Positions 43,515 through 52,659 of a DNA stretch of 64,000 bases are shown here, piece by piece (positions within the stretch are counted from its first letter, which is position 1; each line of letters opens with the position of its first letter). A model generated the notes under the pieces. The model was not told the origin of the DNA, searched no databases, and saw nothing but the letters and a program-made list of their open reading frames with translations. The translations under genes and the position numbers were made by a program. Source of the DNA: Bacteroides pyogenes_A (GTDB lineage Bacteria; Bacteroidota; Bacteroidia; Bacteroidales; Bacteroidaceae); the NCBI RefSeq assembly GCF_048595595.1, contig NZ_CP184347.1, one strand, 5' to 3'.

Positions 43515-44510
43515 TTATCCTTTATTGTGCGCAATGATCCAAACGATGACGGGTGCTCCGAATAATGCTGTGACCGCATTGATGGGCAGCGTGCCTTGCA
43601 TGCCCGGAAGTTGCGAGATGATGTCGCATATCAATAGTGTGACAGAACCGCAAAGAAGTGAAGCGGGAAGGATGACGCGGTGATTTAATGTGTGGAACAA
43701 GCCCCTTGCGATATGTGGCATGGTGATACCGATGAAAGCGATCGGTCCGGTAAAGGCAGTGGATGTGCCTGCCAATATGGCTGTTGCGAGAATGATCCAT
43801 AACCGCAGGTGGGGGACCGAAATGCCTAATCCGCCGGCATAATTTTTACCCAGCAGCAAGATATTGAGAGGCTTTTGTAAGAATAAGGCAACCATTGTTC
43901 CGATGATGATTACGGGCGCCATGATTCCCATTTGTTGCCATCCCACCGCCGAAAGACTGCCGAATGTCCAGGATATGAAAAGTTTCAAGGCGTCGGGATT
44001 GCTTACGCTTTGTAAGATACTTACAATGGCTCCGGTGAAATAGCCGAACATCATGCCTACGATGAGCAGTGAAACTGTCTGCCGGATTTTGACGGACGCG
44101 ATGATGATGAGCAGCAGTACGCCGATAGCGCCCAAGAATGCGGCTGTGACCTGTCCCCATCCGCTGATGAACCATGCAGGAAGAGCAGATGTACCCAAGG
44201 TGAGCAACGCTACTCCGAGACTCGAACCGGAAGTGACGCCTAATACGTCGGGACCTGCCAGCGGATTGCTGAACAAAGTTTGCATCAGTACTCCCGCAAT
44301 AGATAAAGCCGCACCGGTGAGAATTGCGGTGAGTGCTTTGGGAAGCCTGTGGTTGAAAATGATTTCCCTGTAAATGAGGTTGTCGCTTGTTCCCGTGAGC
44401 GTTTTCCACACTTCGCCGACCGGAAGATTTACACTGCCGAAGGCGATGTCGGCAAGGAAAGCCGCTATGAGGCCCATGAAAAGCAGTAAGAATAGATGTA
44501 CCCGACTCAT
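43515..44510 (-). CDS. FecCD/BtuC-type ABC importer permease
   Basis: 331 aa with about nine to ten hydrophobic segments. FecCD signatures: HRLPKALTAILTGAALSIAGVLMQT near residue 54, NPLAGPDVLGVTSGSSLGVA near 82, PIAFIGITMPHIAR near 255 (coupling helix to the ATPase). It is the permease of an iron-chelate, heme or cobalamin importer and lies 8 bp after its binding-protein gene. No ATPase gene follows; the next gene is carboxynorspermidine synthase with its own promoter. Confidence 0.9.
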   Translation of the reverse strand: MSRVHLFLLLFMGLIAAFLADIAFGSVNLPVGEVWKTLTGTSDNLIYREIIFNHRLPKALTAILTGAALSIAGVLMQTLFSNPLAGPDVLGVTSGSSLGVALLTLGTSALPAWFISGWGQVTAAFLGAIGVLLLIIIASVKIRQTVSLLIVGMMFGYFTGAIVSILQSVSNPDALKLFISWTFGSLSAVGWQQMGIMAPVIIIGTMVALFLQKPLNILLLGKNYAGGLGISVPHLRLWIILATAILAGTSTAFTGPIAFIGITMPHIARGLFHTLNHRVILPASLLCGSVTLLICDIISQLPGMQGTLPINAVTALFGAPVIVWIIAHNKG

Positions 44511-44518
44511 GAAAATGT

Positions 44519-45643
44519 TTACTTTAATTGTTCGAAGTATGTCGACTCATATTCTTCCGTCTGTTGCGGATGGCAGATTTTGATCATATCTTTCAAGAGT
44601 AGGTCGGGGCGGGCCACTCCGCTTTCCCAATAATCGTTTCCTCCGGTTGCATTCATACGTTTGCTCATGTTGTATACCTGTCCTGTTTTGAAAGCTTTGA
44701 ACAGTTTGTATTTACTGTTTGTCTTTTTGAGTTCGTCCAGCGAACGGGCTTTGACTCCTACCCAGATGTCTGCTTCACTGAAGTCGATGAGCGCTTTTTC
44801 GATGGTCAGCGGAATACTGGCGGAAACACTGTCGCGGCTATATAGGTACGTGGCGCCCGCGTCTCTGAACAATTGGGCGAGATAGCTTTTCCCTCCGGGC
44901 ATACTCCACGTTCCCCGGTAATCTTCTCCGGAGAAGATGGCGGGTTTTCCGGAGAATGCCGAGGCTTTCTCTTTCAGCCGGTTATACTTTTCCGTTACCT
45001 CTTCGAAAATGCTGTCGGCTTCCGTTTCCTTATCGAAAAAAGCGGCTACGTATTTTATCCATTCTGCCCTTCCGAGTATCGACGGTTCCTGCCATTCTAT
45101 ATTATACAGGATGGGTATGCCGGTTTGCTTCATTTTCCGGCTGTTCTCATCATCGGCGTTGTATGCTGATGTCATGACTGCCTGCGGACGCAGGAACAAC
45201 AGGTTTTCGATGTCGAGGTTGAAAGCGTCTCCGAGATCTTTAACACGTCCTTCCTCGACTCCTTGCAAGATGGAGGGATTGTAAATGTATTGCGTACTAC
45301 AGATGCCGGTCACTTTATCCAGTTCGCCCAGTAACTCGAGAAATCCCAAGTGTGTCGCCGAGTTGGCCATAAGGGTTTTAAGCGGAACGACAATTTTTTG
45401 CCCATCTGCCGGAACATCGGTTTCCTGCTTTTTTACCAGATAATATTTGTCGTATATCTCCCCATTCTTCCAAGGATTGTAAACGGTGACTGCGGTATAC
45501 ATTTCCGTATGTGCAATATCGAATCCTTTGGCATACGAAAGGCTGACTTTTGTTTCATTCGCTTTGTTTTTCGCTGCATCCGGCTTTCTGTGGCATCCCG
45601 CCAATAAAAGAATAAGCAACGTGAGAGATAGCAATCGTTTCAT
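44519..45643 (-). CDS. periplasmic binding lipoprotein of iron/B12-type importer
   Basis: 374 aa. Signal peptide with lipobox LLLAGC predicts lipidation. The two-lobed class III binding-protein fold is indicated by VVPLKTLMANSATHLGFLELL, IENLLFLRPQAVM and the connecting helix, then a C-terminal lobe with DIWVGVKARSL and GVARPDLLLKDMIKI. It resembles BtuF/FhuD/heme-binding proteins; no cobalamin riboswitch is seen upstream, which weakens but does not exclude B12. First gene of the pair. Confidence 0.85.
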   Translation of the reverse strand: MKRLLSLTLLILLLAGCHRKPDAAKNKANETKVSLSYAKGFDIAHTEMYTAVTVYNPWKNGEIYDKYYLVKKQETDVPADGQKIVVPLKTLMANSATHLGFLELLGELDKVTGICSTQYIYNPSILQGVEEGRVKDLGDAFNLDIENLLFLRPQAVMTSAYNADDENSRKMKQTGIPILYNIEWQEPSILGRAEWIKYVAAFFDKETEADSIFEEVTEKYNRLKEKASAFSGKPAIFSGEDYRGTWSMPGGKSYLAQLFRDAGATYLYSRDSVSASIPLTIEKALIDFSEADIWVGVKARSLDELKKTNSKYKLFKAFKTGQVYNMSKRMNATGGNDYWESGVARPDLLLKDMIKICHPQQTEEYESTYFEQLK

Positions 45644-45673
45644 TATCGGTGGTTATTTAGTTTTCATTTCCTG

Positions 45674-45681
45674 CAAAGATA
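45674..45681 (-). promoter_or_regulatory. putative -7 element of the importer operon
   Basis: TATCTTTG on the minus strand, 31 bp before the binding-protein start. Confidence 0.55.
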
Positions 45682-46056
45682 AAAAAAGATTTGCATTTGG
45701 AGGCATAAGAATACATTGGTTGCGATAATGAACGCATATCGAAATTGGGGTCAAACTATTCCGGTAAATGTTTGTTTCACCCCGACATTGCTTTATGCGA
45801 AAGAGTGTCTCGAAAGTAGACAGCTTAATGGAAGCGAGGGGAGGAGTAGAAGTAAACTCCAGAACTTTTCGATTACTAGGTAGGATAATGTTCTTGTCCG
45901 GTGGAAGTGTTTTTATAGATTCTGTCTTTTTGGCAGATTTCGTGTCAGTCTTCTGTGTTCTCTCCTTTTTGGCACATCGTTTGTTTTTAAATGGTCGAAT
46001 GATTTTGGACTTAATTTAAAACAACTTGAATAATAACAATAAATAAAATAACAATC
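45682..46056. other. dnaK upstream region
   Basis: About 375 bp between divergent units. TTTG near 45979 and TGATTTTG near 45998 are a possible weak dnaK promoter. No CIRCE-type inverted repeat was recognised. An 83-codon ORF (45768-46019) has no support as a gene. Confidence 0.45.
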
Positions 46057-47964
46057 ATGGGAAAAATTATTGGAATTGATTTAGGAACTACAAATTCTTG
46101 CGTTTCCGTATTTGAAGGAAACGAACCTGTAGTAATCACAAATGCTGAAGGAAAGCGTACCACACCTTCTATTGTGGCATTTGTAGATGGCGGCGAACGT
46201 AAAGTCGGTGATCCGGCAAAACGGCAGGCCATCACGAATCCGCAACGTACAGTCTTCTCTATCAAACGTTTCATGGGTGAGAACTGGGATCAAGTGCAAA
46301 AAGAAATTTCGCGGGTACCATATAAAGTAGTAAAAGGCGATAATAACATGCCACGTGTGGATATAGACGGACGTCTGTATACTCCGCAAGAAATTTCAGC
46401 AATGATTCTTCAGAAAATGAAGAAAACAGCCGAAGACTATTTGGGGCAGGAAGTTACTGAAGCGGTAATCACTGTTCCTGCATACTTCTCCGACTCTCAG
46501 CGTCAGGCAACGAAAGAAGCCGGACAGATTGCCGGACTCGAAGTGAAGCGTATCGTGAACGAGCCGACAGCCGCAGCGCTTGCTTATGGTCTTGACAAGG
46601 CTCATAAAGACATGAAGATCGCCGTATTCGACCTGGGTGGAGGTACATTCGATATTTCTATTCTTGAATTTGGGGGCGGTGTGTTTGAAGTACTTTCTAC
46701 CAATGGCGACACTCACCTCGGTGGTGACGACTTCGACCAAGTGATTATCAATTGGCTGGTGGAAGAATTCAAGAATGACGAAGGCGCCGACTTGACACAA
46801 GATCCGATGGCTTTGCAACGTTTGAAAGAAGCTGCCGAGAAGGCGAAAATTGAATTGTCTTCTTCTACAACCACCGAAATTAATTTACCTTATATTATGC
46901 CGGTAGGTGGTGTGCCCAAACACTTGGTTAAGACGCTGACACGTGCTAAATTCGAATCTTTGGCACATAGCCTCATTCAGGCTTGTCTCGAACCTTGCAA
47001 GAAAGCGATGAATGATGCCGGATTGTCTAATTCGGATATCGATGAAGTAATCCTTGTAGGTGGTTCTTCACGTATTCCGGCAGTTCAGAAGTTGGTAGAG
47101 GACTTTTTCGGTAAGGTTCCTTCGAAAGGAGTGAATCCGGATGAAGTGGTAGCCGTGGGCGCTGCTGTGCAAGGCGCGGTGTTGACCGATGAAATCAAGG
47201 GTGTGGTATTGCTCGACGTTACCCCTTTGTCGATGGGTATCGAAACGTTGGGTGGCGTAATGACTAAACTGATCGACGCCAATACGACAATCCCATGCAA
47301 GAAGAGCGAAACTTTCTCAACGGCTGCCGACAACCAGACAGAAGTGACTATCCATGTATTGCAAGGTGAGCGTCCAATGGCCGCACAGAATAAGTCTATC
47401 GGTCAGTTCAACCTGACAGGTATCGCTCCTGCACGTCGTGGAGTTCCTCAGATTGAAGTGACATTTGATATCGATGCCAATGGTATTCTGAAAGTATCTG
47501 CTAAGGATAAAGCAACGGGTAAGGAACAGGCTATCCGCATCGAAGCATCGAGCGGTTTGAGTAAGGAAGAAATCGAACGTATGAAAGCCGAAGCCGAGGC
47601 CAATGCTGAAGCCGACAAAAAAGAACGTGAAAAGATCGATAAGTTGAATCAGGCTGACAGTTTGATCTTCTCTACCGAGAATCAGTTGAAAGAATTGGGC
47701 GATAAGTTGCCTGCTGACAAGAAAGCTCCGATCGAAACCGCTTTACAGAAGTTGAAAGATGCTCATAAAGCGCAGGATTTGTCAGCTATCGACACGGCTA
47801 TGGCAGAAATCAATACAGCCTTTCAAGCTGCAAGTGCAGAGATGTACGCTCAAAGTGGCGCACAAGCCGATCCGAATATGAACGGCGCTCAAGCTAATGC
47901 TGAAGGAGCGGATAGTAAGCATGGTGATAATGTACAAGATGCTGACTTTGAGGAAGTGAAGTAA
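46057..47964 (+). CDS. dnaK: molecular chaperone DnaK
   Basis: 635-aa Hsp70. The ATPase domain starts MGKIIGIDLGTTNSCVSV, with VNEPTAAALAYGLD near 165 and DLGGGTFDISILE near 190; the linker is VVLLDVTPLS near 388, followed by the substrate-binding beta domain and helical lid, with an Ala/Gln-rich tail. The C-terminus (EEVK) fits bacterial DnaK. dnaJ and grpE are not adjacent. It is followed by a terminator and then the integrated element. Confidence 0.98.
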   Translation: MGKIIGIDLGTTNSCVSVFEGNEPVVITNAEGKRTTPSIVAFVDGGERKVGDPAKRQAITNPQRTVFSIKRFMGENWDQVQKEISRVPYKVVKGDNNMPRVDIDGRLYTPQEISAMILQKMKKTAEDYLGQEVTEAVITVPAYFSDSQRQATKEAGQIAGLEVKRIVNEPTAAALAYGLDKAHKDMKIAVFDLGGGTFDISILEFGGGVFEVLSTNGDTHLGGDDFDQVIINWLVEEFKNDEGADLTQDPMALQRLKEAAEKAKIELSSSTTTEINLPYIMPVGGVPKHLVKTLTRAKFESLAHSLIQACLEPCKKAMNDAGLSNSDIDEVILVGGSSRIPAVQKLVEDFFGKVPSKGVNPDEVVAVGAAVQGAVLTDEIKGVVLLDVTPLSMGIETLGGVMTKLIDANTTIPCKKSETFSTAADNQTEVTIHVLQGERPMAAQNKSIGQFNLTGIAPARRGVPQIEVTFDIDANGILKVSAKDKATGKEQAIRIEASSGLSKEEIERMKAEAEANAEADKKEREKIDKLNQADSLIFSTENQLKELGDKLPADKKAPIETALQKLKDAHKAQDLSAIDTAMAEINTAFQAASAEMYAQSGAQADPNMNGAQANAEGADSKHGDNVQDADFEEVK

Positions 47965-47995
47965 AAGTGCTAATAAACGCTAATCAAAAATAAGT

Positions 47996-48033
47996 AAATC
48001 CCAGTAACATAATAAGTTGCTGGGATTTTTATT
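47996..48033 (+). terminator. terminator after dnaK
   Basis: AAATCCCAGTAAC (47996-48008) pairs with GTTGCTGGGATTT (48016-48028, one G-U pair) around a 7-nt loop, followed by a T-run. Confidence 0.85.
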
Positions 48034-48082
48034 TCTTAATAATAATTAAATCCTATCGTTTTTAATCGTTTTTGTGCTTATA

Positions 48083-48093
48083 TTTGTACCATA
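48083..48093. repeat. left att core
   Basis: TTTGTACCATA, identical to 61152-61162. It is followed directly by a related TTTGTGCC word. Confidence 0.6.
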
Positions 48094-48101
48094 TTTGTGC
48101 C

Positions 48102-48133
48102 GCGACTTAATGGGAGATAAAGTGCGACTTAAT
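48102..48133. repeat. paired GCGACTTAAT words, candidate integrase arm sites
   Basis: GCGACTTAAT at 48102-48111 and again at 48124-48133, 22 bp apart, just inside the left end and before the excisionase-like gene. Paired short direct repeats here are typical of integrase arm-binding or excisionase sites. Confidence 0.45.
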
Positions 48134-48171
48134 TTAAAAGATAGATTGATAATCAAATAGATACAAATAGC

Positions 48172-48728
48172 ATGGCGAGTGCAAAATTTCAAATAGAGCG
48201 GAAATGCGAAATTTGTGGTAAATATTTTATTGCAAAGACGCTTACCTCTAGATATTGCTCTAAGAACTGTTCTCAAGCTGCATACAAACAAAGAAAAAAG
48301 GAAGAGCTGTTAGATGCATTGAAAAGAGAAAAGGCTGCAAGAGTTCCGAAGAACCAGCCCTATCTCTCAATAGCTGATGCAACTGATTATTTGATATTGG
48401 ACGAGATTCCCTTTATCGCTTAATCAGGAATAAACAAGTCCGTTATTATAACCTCGGACTAAGGATGATACGTATTTGCAAAGCTGATTTACAAGAACGC
48501 TTTAATCTACGTCCTTACGATGAAAGAAGAAAAGAAAAACAATCGGAAGTAAAGACTTATCGGCTTGAGCCTGAAGATTGTTATACGATTGGAGAAATAG
48601 CTAAGAAGTTTGGTATCCATGATAGTACTGTATATCTGCATATTCGCAAATATTCTATTCCAACAAGGCAGATTGGTAATTACGTCTATGCGCCAAAATC
48701 AGAGATAGACAATTTGTATAAACACTAA
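48172..48728 (+). pseudogene. frameshifted excisionase-like HTH protein with N-terminal Cys cluster
   Basis: Two ORFs (48172-48423 and 48465-48728) are halves of one gene. The first encodes a four-Cys zinc-type head (CEICGKYF...RYCSKNC) and runs out at a stop; reading in the -1 frame from about 48387 gives LFDIGRDSLYRLIRNKQV..., a clean helix-turn-helix that joins directly to the second ORF. That ORF adds a second MerR/excisionase-like HTH (YTIGEIAKKFGIHDSTVYLH). One extra T in the GATTA at 48385-48389 would restore about 185 codons. It lies directly upstream of the integrase. It may be a true mutation or a base-calling error; no slippery heptamer is present. Confidence 0.8.
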
Positions 48729-48741
48729 CCCACGACATACA

Positions 48742-49998
48742 ATGAGAAAGGAACTGGATAATACAAAGGCAACAGTACGATTGCGAAAGAGTGCCTATCG
48801 AAAAGAATGGTACCTGTATATAGAAAGCTATCCTGTGAGGGTAGTTGGCAAAGATTCTCCACAAAGAGTGCGTGAGTATCTAAACAGAACAATCACTACT
48901 CCTATTTGGGATAAAAGTAGAACAGCCCGTACTACCGAAGCGACCCAAACTTTCAAACCTAAACGGGATTTGAATGGAATTATCTTGTGCAAAAGTGAGA
49001 TAGACCAAGAGGCCTGTATTTATGCAGATAGTGTTAGAAAACTACGGCAGCGTGAATATGATAATACAAGCTTGTATAGTGACACAGAAACAGAACAAGC
49101 AGAACAAAAAGAACGATTGCAACAAAATTTCATCAAGTACTTTGATAAAGTGGCAGACAAGCGACATCGTAATAGTTCCCTTTCAATTCAAACAAACTGG
49201 GAACGAGTACATGTTTTGTTGAAAATGTTTGCTGGAGACACGCTACTCTTTTCACAGATAGATAATAGATTGGCAGAAGATTTCAAATTTTTCTTGTTGT
49301 CCGCCCCTTGTGGTGGAAGTAAGAAAGGTACAATATCACGAAACACAGCTTCCACATATTTTTCTATTTTTAAGGCTGCACTCAAACAAGCATTCATAGA
49401 CGGATATTTGACCATAGATTTATCTGCAAAAATCAAAGGCATACAGGAACAAGAATCCCGAAGGGAATACTTAACTCTTGATGAACTGAATAAGTTAGCT
49501 AATACTCCTTGTGAACGGGATGTACTTAAACGAGCTGCACTATTCTCAGCTCTAACAGGATTAAGACATTGCGACATTCAAAAACTAAAATGGAATGAAA
49601 TAGCCATCGAAGGAAACCAAGCCAAACTTCTCTTTACTCAGAAAAAGACAAAAGGGGTGGAGTATATGCCTATTTCGGAGCAGGCTTTTAAACTTTGCGG
49701 GGAACCAAGACAACCAGAACAACTTGTTTTTGAAGGGTTACCAAATCCTTCTTGGATTTCTCGTCCATTAAGGGCATGGATTGAAAAAGCTGGTATTCAG
49801 AAACACCTCAGCTTTCATTGTTTTAGGCACACATTTGCTACCCTTCAACTTGCAAACGGAACAGACATTTATACTGTAAGCAAGATGCTTGGGCATACAA
49901 ATGTCAAAACAACTCAAGTATATGCAAAGGTTGTCGATGAAAAGAAAAATAAAGCAGCCAATGCTATTCAAATAGATATTGAAAATGATAAAACTTAA
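48742..49998 (+). CDS. tyrosine recombinase (integrase)
   Basis: 418 aa. N-terminal arm-binding part and SAM-like core-binding domain (about residues 120-225), then the catalytic domain: Arg in LTGLRHCDIQKLKW near 275, HCFRHTFATL (H-x-x-R) near 362, His in LGHTNVKTTQ and Tyr in VYAKV near 397. All catalytic residues are present, so the element should be able to integrate and, with an excisionase, leave. It starts 13 bp after the broken HTH gene. Confidence 0.93.
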   Translation: MRKELDNTKATVRLRKSAYRKEWYLYIESYPVRVVGKDSPQRVREYLNRTITTPIWDKSRTARTTEATQTFKPKRDLNGIILCKSEIDQEACIYADSVRKLRQREYDNTSLYSDTETEQAEQKERLQQNFIKYFDKVADKRHRNSSLSIQTNWERVHVLLKMFAGDTLLFSQIDNRLAEDFKFFLLSAPCGGSKKGTISRNTASTYFSIFKAALKQAFIDGYLTIDLSAKIKGIQEQESRREYLTLDELNKLANTPCERDVLKRAALFSALTGLRHCDIQKLKWNEIAIEGNQAKLLFTQKKTKGVEYMPISEQAFKLCGEPRQPEQLVFEGLPNPSWISRPLRAWIEKAGIQKHLSFHCFRHTFATLQLANGTDIYTVSKMLGHTNVKTTQVYAKVVDEKKNKAANAIQIDIENDKT

Positions 49999-50012
49999 TT
50001 CGACAACATAAT

Positions 50013-50759
50013 ATGAATACTAAATATTTTGAACATATTGTAGTATATCTGTCCGTTCTTGTTGTTTGTGTCATCATTGCGTTGTTTGCAAGAGTGGTTG
50101 CCTTACGTTTAGGGGTTGATGAATTTACTGCACAAATAGTCTTTTGGAGTGTTGTTGCCATAGGCATCATCATTTATTCTATATTGTCTATTTTGGTAGA
50201 GGGACTATTTACGGCATTAGTCAAGTTTTTCTTTCCAAAGAAACAAGAAGATAAAATAAATGATAAAGCATCCGACGCTGAGGCTGAACAAGTAGTAGAT
50301 GGTGTTGACAGTCCATCTTCCGCACAACAGCAACAATCAATGGACTTTGACTCAATTCGACAACAGCAACAAAAGATAATAGACCAAAAGGAACAGGATA
50401 AACGTACGATAGCCATTAAATATACTCAACAGCAATTCGCACCTTATGTTTCTGACAAAGATTTACTCAGACTTTGTGAATATATAGAGTTGTACTCCGC
50501 TAAGCTTCCCTTATCACACGTTGAACCAATTAATATCAAAGGTTTAGTTGCCTTAGACCTGTTTCATTTTGGTTGGAATATATGGAACCATTTTAGAGTT
50601 GGCAAACAAGATGAAATTTCGCAGTTTCTTAAGCAGGTTTTTGCCACCACATTCAAAGATGTAGAAGTTGGAAGCATAAAAAGCCATCTTCGTGATGATG
50701 AGAAGAAAGGCACTATACCTATTATACAAAGCCTTTCAGACCACCAAATAATAGAATAA
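50013..50759 (+). CDS. membrane-anchored protein of the mobile element
   Basis: 248 aa with two N-terminal membrane segments (about residues 8-30 and 40-62), a Gln/Ser-rich linker with coiled-coil tendency (residues 80-135) and a soluble C-terminal domain of about 110 residues with an LRLCEYIELYSAKLP pattern. It follows the integrase by 14 bp. I do not recognise the family. It may help in mobilisation or surface contact, but nothing in the sequence proves it. Confidence 0.7.
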   Translation: MNTKYFEHIVVYLSVLVVCVIIALFARVVALRLGVDEFTAQIVFWSVVAIGIIIYSILSILVEGLFTALVKFFFPKKQEDKINDKASDAEAEQVVDGVDSPSSAQQQQSMDFDSIRQQQQKIIDQKEQDKRTIAIKYTQQQFAPYVSDKDLLRLCEYIELYSAKLPLSHVEPINIKGLVALDLFHFGWNIWNHFRVGKQDEISQFLKQVFATTFKDVEVGSIKSHLRDDEKKGTIPIIQSLSDHQIIE

Positions 50760-50858
50760 CACACAAACCTATTGTGTTTTTATAGTGTTTCTTCAGTGTC
50801 TTAGGACACAGAGGAAACACTTTTTTCATTTGCACCGTAAAAATCAATAACAAGTATT

Positions 50859-51215
50859 ATGGTACAAAATGAAATCACTTTTGAGAACTTGCCAAAGGCA
50901 GTTGCTCACTTAGTCAGCGAAGTTGCTGAAATCAAGAATTTAGTATGTAAAGGACAACCCCCTATTGTCCCTCCCAAACGTATTCCTATTGGAATAGATG
51001 ATGCGTGTAAACTAATAGGGAAAGCCAAACCCACGGTTTACACCTTAGTACGTAAACGCTTACTACCTTGTTATAAAAATGGTAAGCATCTCTATTTTTT
51101 TGAAGATGAGTTGTTGGCATGGATTGAAGGAGGTAAGAAAAAGACTGTTGACGAAATCAACGGGGAGGCAAAAGCTTTTATTTCTGAGAAACATTCTGAT
51201 TCTTCCCTTTTATAA
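50859..51215 (+). CDS. helix-turn-helix excisionase-family protein
   Basis: 118 aa. After a short helical N-terminus, IPIGIDDACKLIGKAKPTVY and KRLLPCYKNGKHLYFFEDELLAWIE form the MerR-like winged helix of the excisionase family (residues about 47-95). In Bacteroides mobilizable elements such genes sit before the replication genes; it may regulate them or act in excision in place of the broken upstream HTH gene. The ATG starts 99 bp after the previous gene. Confidence 0.8.
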   Translation: MVQNEITFENLPKAVAHLVSEVAEIKNLVCKGQPPIVPPKRIPIGIDDACKLIGKAKPTVYTLVRKRLLPCYKNGKHLYFFEDELLAWIEGGKKKTVDEINGEAKAFISEKHSDSSLL

Positions 51216-51226
51216 ATATATGCATT

Positions 51227-52441
51227 ATGGAAAAGGAAAGAACTGAAGGGCGAGCCAAGCAATCTAAGAATGAACGCATAGAGCAATTCTTGAAAGAACA
51301 TTATGCTTTTCGCTTTAATACAGTTAAAAGTAGAACAGAGTTTCGAGAACAAGATTCTAATACTTCATTCCGTCCTCTTACTAAATATGATATTAATTCT
51401 ATGCGTCGGCTGGTAGATGGAACTTTGGGAATATATACTCCAGCAGATAATATTCGAGCAATATTGGAGAGCGACTTTTGCAATAAAGTTAACCCGATTC
51501 GTGAGTATTTGTTGAATCTTCCAAAGCCTAAAGGTGAAGATGAATCTGAAATCATAAGATTGGCAAATTGTGTTGTGGTGAGAAATCCTGATAAGTGGAA
51601 ACACTACTTTGTAAAATGGTTGGTTGCTGTCGTAGCCAATGCCATGGATGATTTACAGTGTCGTAATCATACATGCTTAGTTCTTACAGGTGAACAAGGA
51701 AAATTCAAAACAACTTTCCTTGATTTACTCTGTCCAGAAGAACTGAAGAGTTATCTTTTCACAGGAAAGATTGACCCACAAGGAAAAGATGTACAAACAC
51801 TGATTGCGGAATATCTTTTTATCAATATTGACGACCAGCTAAAGGCACTCAATAAGAGAGATGAAAATGAATTGAAGAATCTGATAACGACACCAAGAGT
51901 AAAATATCGTAGACCATACGACACTTACATTGAGGAGTATCCTCACTTAGCAAGCTTTATGGCATCTGTTAATGGTAATGATTTTCTAACAGATCCGACA
52001 GGAAGTCGTCGCTTTCTACCTTTTGAAGTTGAACATATTGATATTGACGCAGCTAAAAAGATTAATATCAATAGGGTGTACTCCGAAGCAGTTGAATTAT
52101 GGAGAGTTGACTATCATTACTGGTTCAATGAAGAGGAAATAGCTGAACTGCATCAAGAAAGTGAAGGTTTCCAAGTGCAGACTGTTGAGTATGAAATGCT
52201 TCTTAAAGGCATGGAAAAGCCGGCAGCAACCGAAGAAAGTTATATGACCACTTCTGAAATCCTAAACTATTTGCGTGGATACACAACGCTTAACCTAAGT
52301 GAAAGGAGAATGGGAGAAGCCCTGAAAAAGGCTGGTTTCTTGCGGAAATCCAAAAGGATAGGTGGTAATCCAATGTATGTTTACCATATACGCAAGATTG
52401 TTCCAAATCCCTTTATTCAAAGTTACAATACTAATTATTAA
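51227..52441 (+). CDS. VapE-like P-loop ATPase with DUF3874 C-terminus
   Basis: 404 aa. VapE-type helicase/ATPase core: Walker A GEQGKFKTT near residue 152, Walker B-like EYLFINIDDQLKAL near 200, and the sensor/Arg-finger region NDFLTDPTGSRRFLPFEV near 260. The last about 70 residues (TTSEILNYLRGYTTLNLSER) match the DUF3874 winged-helix-like end of Bacteroides element proteins. It probably melts the element's origin for replication after excision, with the primase downstream. Confidence 0.83.
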   Translation: MEKERTEGRAKQSKNERIEQFLKEHYAFRFNTVKSRTEFREQDSNTSFRPLTKYDINSMRRLVDGTLGIYTPADNIRAILESDFCNKVNPIREYLLNLPKPKGEDESEIIRLANCVVVRNPDKWKHYFVKWLVAVVANAMDDLQCRNHTCLVLTGEQGKFKTTFLDLLCPEELKSYLFTGKIDPQGKDVQTLIAEYLFINIDDQLKALNKRDENELKNLITTPRVKYRRPYDTYIEEYPHLASFMASVNGNDFLTDPTGSRRFLPFEVEHIDIDAAKKININRVYSEAVELWRVDYHYWFNEEEIAELHQESEGFQVQTVEYEMLLKGMEKPAATEESYMTTSEILNYLRGYTTLNLSERRMGEALKKAGFLRKSKRIGGNPMYVYHIRKIVPNPFIQSYNTNY

Positions 52442-52448
52442 TACTACT

Positions 52449-52635
52449 TTACTACAAAGAGAGATAAAGCATTGAAAGAAAAAAGGTTAGACCGTAGTAA
52501 ATAATGATATAAGGTATTACTACCTCATTACTACCAACCGACCATATACATGTGCAATGATTACTACAAAGATAGTTAGTACTACATATTTTTCTTTCAT
52601 TGTCAATGACTTACAAGAATATCACATTGTAGTAA
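52449..52635. repeat. iteron-like TTACTAC array, candidate replication origin
   Basis: The heptamer TTACTAC occurs at 52449, 52517, 52528 and 52561, and its inverse GTAGTAA at 52494 and 52629: six copies in 187 bp of AT-rich non-coding DNA between the ATPase and primase genes. Two copies are extended to TTACTACAAAGA. It may be an origin or a regulator's operator. Confidence 0.55.
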
Positions 52636-52659
52636 GTACTAAACTTAAAAGTTACAAGT

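Noticed and set aside
45644..45760. Cobalamin riboswitch before the BtuF-like gene
   Set aside because: The leader before the gene is only about 30 nt from the -7 motif, and no B12-box-like sequence is seen.
45768..46019. 83-codon plus-strand ORF upstream of dnaK
   Set aside because: It ends just before dnaK in the promoter region and its protein has no family features.
48385..48389. Programmed frameshift in the HTH gene
   Set aside because: There is no slippery heptamer or downstream structure at the junction; a one-base deletion or reading error is simpler.
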